Assembly (NCBI GenBank): GCA_034112285.1 | Contig: JAWUVP010000046.1 | Coordinates: 1 to 7,462, forward strand | From: JAWUVP01 sp034112285 | GTDB lineage: Bacteria; Pseudomonadota; Gammaproteobacteria; JABDGN01 | Reading direction: 5' to 3' | DNA: 7,462 bases | Shown here: positions 6,539 to 7,462 of the stretch, piece after piece | Layout: every line of letters starts with the position of its first letter | Numbering within the stretch: position 1 is the stretch's first letter | Program-made: the position numbers and the translations under genes | Notes under the pieces: generated by a model | Databases searched by the model: none | Seen by the model: the letters and a program-made list of their open reading frames with translations, nothing else | Told to the model about the DNA's origin: nothing

Positions 6539-7277
6539 TTGAAAAATAATCAAGCTCCAACGTTTTAAAGAGCCAGAATCCCCATTCAAATGGAAACATT
6601 TTGAGGGTGACATTATTCTATGGTTAGTAAGATGGTATGGCCGGTATGCATTGTCTTACAATGACTTACGAGAAATAGCGGCAGAGCGTGGGTTATCAGT
6701 ATGTCGTTCAACGGTTTATCGCTGGGTACAACAGTACGGTCCAGAGCTTGAGCGTAAAGTTAAGTCGGTCTTAAAGAAAACCTGTGACTCATGGAAACTT
6801 GATGAGACGTATATAAAGGTAAAGGGGAAATGGGTTTACCTGTATCGCGCAATTGATAAGCGTGGCCAAACACTGGGTTGGATGTTAAGCCCACATCGCA
6901 ACAAGCCTTCGGCAAAGCGATTTTTCAAAAAAACACTTCGCAATAAGCATGTCGTCGACCCGCGTGTTATTAATGTTGATAAGAGCCCAACATTTCCACC
7001 CGCATTAGAAGAACTGCAAAGGGAGAATGTGATACCAAAGTCAACGAAACTCAGGCCTATAAAATACCTTAATAATGCCATGGAAAATGACCACAAGTTC
7101 ACGAAAGGAACCTCTCGCTATCGCCAGTGGTACCAATCATTTGATGCCGCGAGGAATGCTATTTCAGCGATGGAAACAATGCGTATCGTTCAAAAAGGAC
7201 AAATGAGATTTGGGCCTAAAGGGGATATCTGCGCTCAAAACAACATAATTAATAAACTCTTTCATTTAGCGGCTTGA
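6539..7277 (+). CDS. IS6-family DDE transposase, apparent +1 frameshift near the N-terminus
   Basis: The main frame is open from 6543 to TGA at 7275-7277. It reads RFKEPESPFKWKHFEGDIIL, then VRWYGRYALSYNDLREIAAERGL and STVYRWVQQYGPELE (the IS6 N-terminal helix-turn-helix region). The DDE core follows: D in KLDETYIKVKGKW, D in VINVDKSPTF and E in NNAMENDH, with 34 residues between the second D and the E as in the family DD(34)E. No ATG, GTG or TTG exists in this frame before TTG 6651, which lies inside conserved sequence, so the natural start must be elsewhere. A TTG at 6539 in another frame reads KNNQAPTF and then hits TAA at TTT-TAA (6564-6569). Dropping one T from TTTTAAA (6563-6569) joins it as PTFKEPESPFKW, about 245 residues in all and normal for IS6. 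Either one T was inserted, inactivating the gene, or the ribosome slips +1 on TTT-T. Confidence 0.85.
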
Positions 7278-7287
7278 GCATAACAGT

Positions 7288-7320
7288 AAATTCATAATTA
7301 TTTTATAAATTTATTTTTTT
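7288..7320 (+). terminator. AT-rich intrinsic terminator-like hairpin after the transposase
   Basis: AAATT-C-ATAA (7288-7297) pairs with TTAT-A-AATTT (7303-7312) with one mismatch and a 5-nt loop, followed by seven T (7314-7320). The form fits a rho-independent terminator, but the stem has only A-T pairs and would be weak. The T run belongs to the right terminal inverted repeat. Confidence 0.35.
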
Positions 7321-7346
7321 GCAACAGTGCCGATTATACCTATAAC
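7319..7346 (+). promoter_or_regulatory. Possible hybrid outward promoter at the right IS6 junction
   Basis: The palindromic TTGCAA in the right inverted repeat (7319-7324) is followed after 16 nt by TATAAC (7341-7346, 5/6 to TATAAT) in the flanking chromosome. This is the arrangement described for IS26-type hybrid promoters that activate adjacent genes. It points into the truncated gene to the right. Confidence 0.4.
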
Positions 7347-7462
7347 CAACACTGCGGCATGATTGCACCCGGATTATTTGGCATTGGCATTGCCTTTCCA
7401 GAATTACACATTGATCGTTATAACAATCAAGAGTTGAGTGTTGGGCTGTGGAAATTTATGAC
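7332..7462 (+). pseudogene. 5'-truncated gene fragment, probably an FAD/NAD(P)-type oxidoreductase C-terminal region
   Basis: Immediately after the IS right end a frame reads DYTYNQHCGMIAPGLFGIGI, then AFPELHIDRYNNQELSVGLWKFM, and continues past the window edge. The composition is clearly protein-like (43 codons with no stop). The start of the gene is absent, since upstream of 7332 only IS sequence follows, with an in-frame TAA at 7287-7289. The Gly-rich APGLFGIGIAFPE stretch resembles the segment near the C-terminus of flavin-dependent oxidoreductases where the second dinucleotide site closes (the xxGLFAIGD-like block). That family call is from pattern alone and is tentative. An in-frame ATG at 7359 could permit translation of a short remnant from the possible hybrid promoter. 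Confidence 0.5.

Larger units (their letters stand above)
6325..6549 (+). pseudogene. Possible small ORF divergent from gshA, running into the IS6 element
   Basis: An ATG at 6325 has a strong-looking ribosome site (AGAGGAG at 6308-6314, 10 nt upstream) and opens a frame beginning MDYPLHERICICVKPGFHLP. The frame continues across the left end of the IS at 6482 and stops inside the IS at 6547-6549. If real, the native part is 52 codons and its true C-terminus has been replaced by IS-encoded residues. I recognise no family, the region carries hairpins unusual inside a gene, and no good plus-strand promoter is visible. It may equally be non-coding leader or intergenic sequence. Confidence 0.2.
6482..7331 (+). 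mobile_element. IS6-family insertion sequence, complete, 850 bp
   Basis: The left end starts GGTACTGTTGCAAAAAAA (from 6482) and the right end, read inward from 7331, starts GGCACTGTTGCAAAAAAA. The match extends over about 25 nt (6482-6507 against 7307-7331), with one substitution at position 3 and one extra G on the left. The outer 14 bases are almost those of IS26 (GGCACTGTTGCAAA). The element encodes one DDE transposase in the left-to-right direction, as in the IS6 family, and the total length is typical. The flanking octamers GCTCAGCC (6474-6481) and GATTATAC (7332-7339) are not duplicates, so this copy is not a simple insertion with its target duplication intact. Confidence 0.93.

Noticed and set aside
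6836..7102. Minus-strand ORF opposite the transposase core
   Set aside because: It is antisense to the DDE motif region of the transposase; no independent evidence.
1..7462. CRISPR array, tRNA, rRNA, toxin-antitoxin or defence system
   Set aside because: No regularly spaced direct repeats, no cloverleaf or rRNA-like sequence and no paired small genes of such types could be seen on either strand.

Overview
The window looks like a moderately AT-rich gammaproteobacterial chromosome, possibly a host-associated or Legionella/Coxiella-like lineage. This rests on the gene set: an M3 oligopeptidase A (PrlC type), the single-function glutamate-cysteine ligase family first described from Acidithiobacillus, a GshB glutathione synthetase, and IS110 and IS6 transposases. 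It also contains a short palindromic repeat of a kind I recognise as dispersed in such genomes. No rRNA or tRNA is present to settle the taxonomy, and the genus is not claimed.

Layout, left to right. (1) 1-234 is the 3' end of an IS110-family transposase. It is followed by a palindromic repeat (264-298) and a recognisable promoter (353-380). (2) 411-2402 is prlC, and only 11 nt later comes a lineage-specific, cysteine-rich multi-pass membrane protein (2414-3412). The two probably share a transcript. (3) Converging on them from the right is a compact minus-strand operon: gshA (6265-4982), gshB (4982-4023, start overlapping the gshA stop in a TAATG junction) and a small outer-membrane beta-barrel protein (4032-3433, start inside the last codons of gshB). 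A near-consensus promoter (TATAAT with a 17-nt spacer) sits just upstream of gshA. (4) 6301-6481 is a short divergent region with a possible small ORF that runs into the IS, plus overlapping alternative hairpins. (5) 6482-7331 is a complete IS6-family element with matching terminal inverted repeats but no target duplication. Its transposase is shifted out of frame near the N-terminus at TTTTAAA. (6) From 7332 to the edge is a gene fragment without its start, joined directly to the right IS end. It is probably an FAD-type oxidoreductase.

Functionally, gshA and gshB supply the full two-step glutathione pathway. The attached barrel protein is an unexpected third cistron. PrlC degrades cytosolic peptides. 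The membrane protein behind it is of unknown function, with nine Cys and two His in a 31-residue stretch. The right-hand quarter appears to have been reshaped by IS6 activity: the flanks do not match each other, one gene has lost its 5' end, and a hybrid outward promoter may have formed at the junction.
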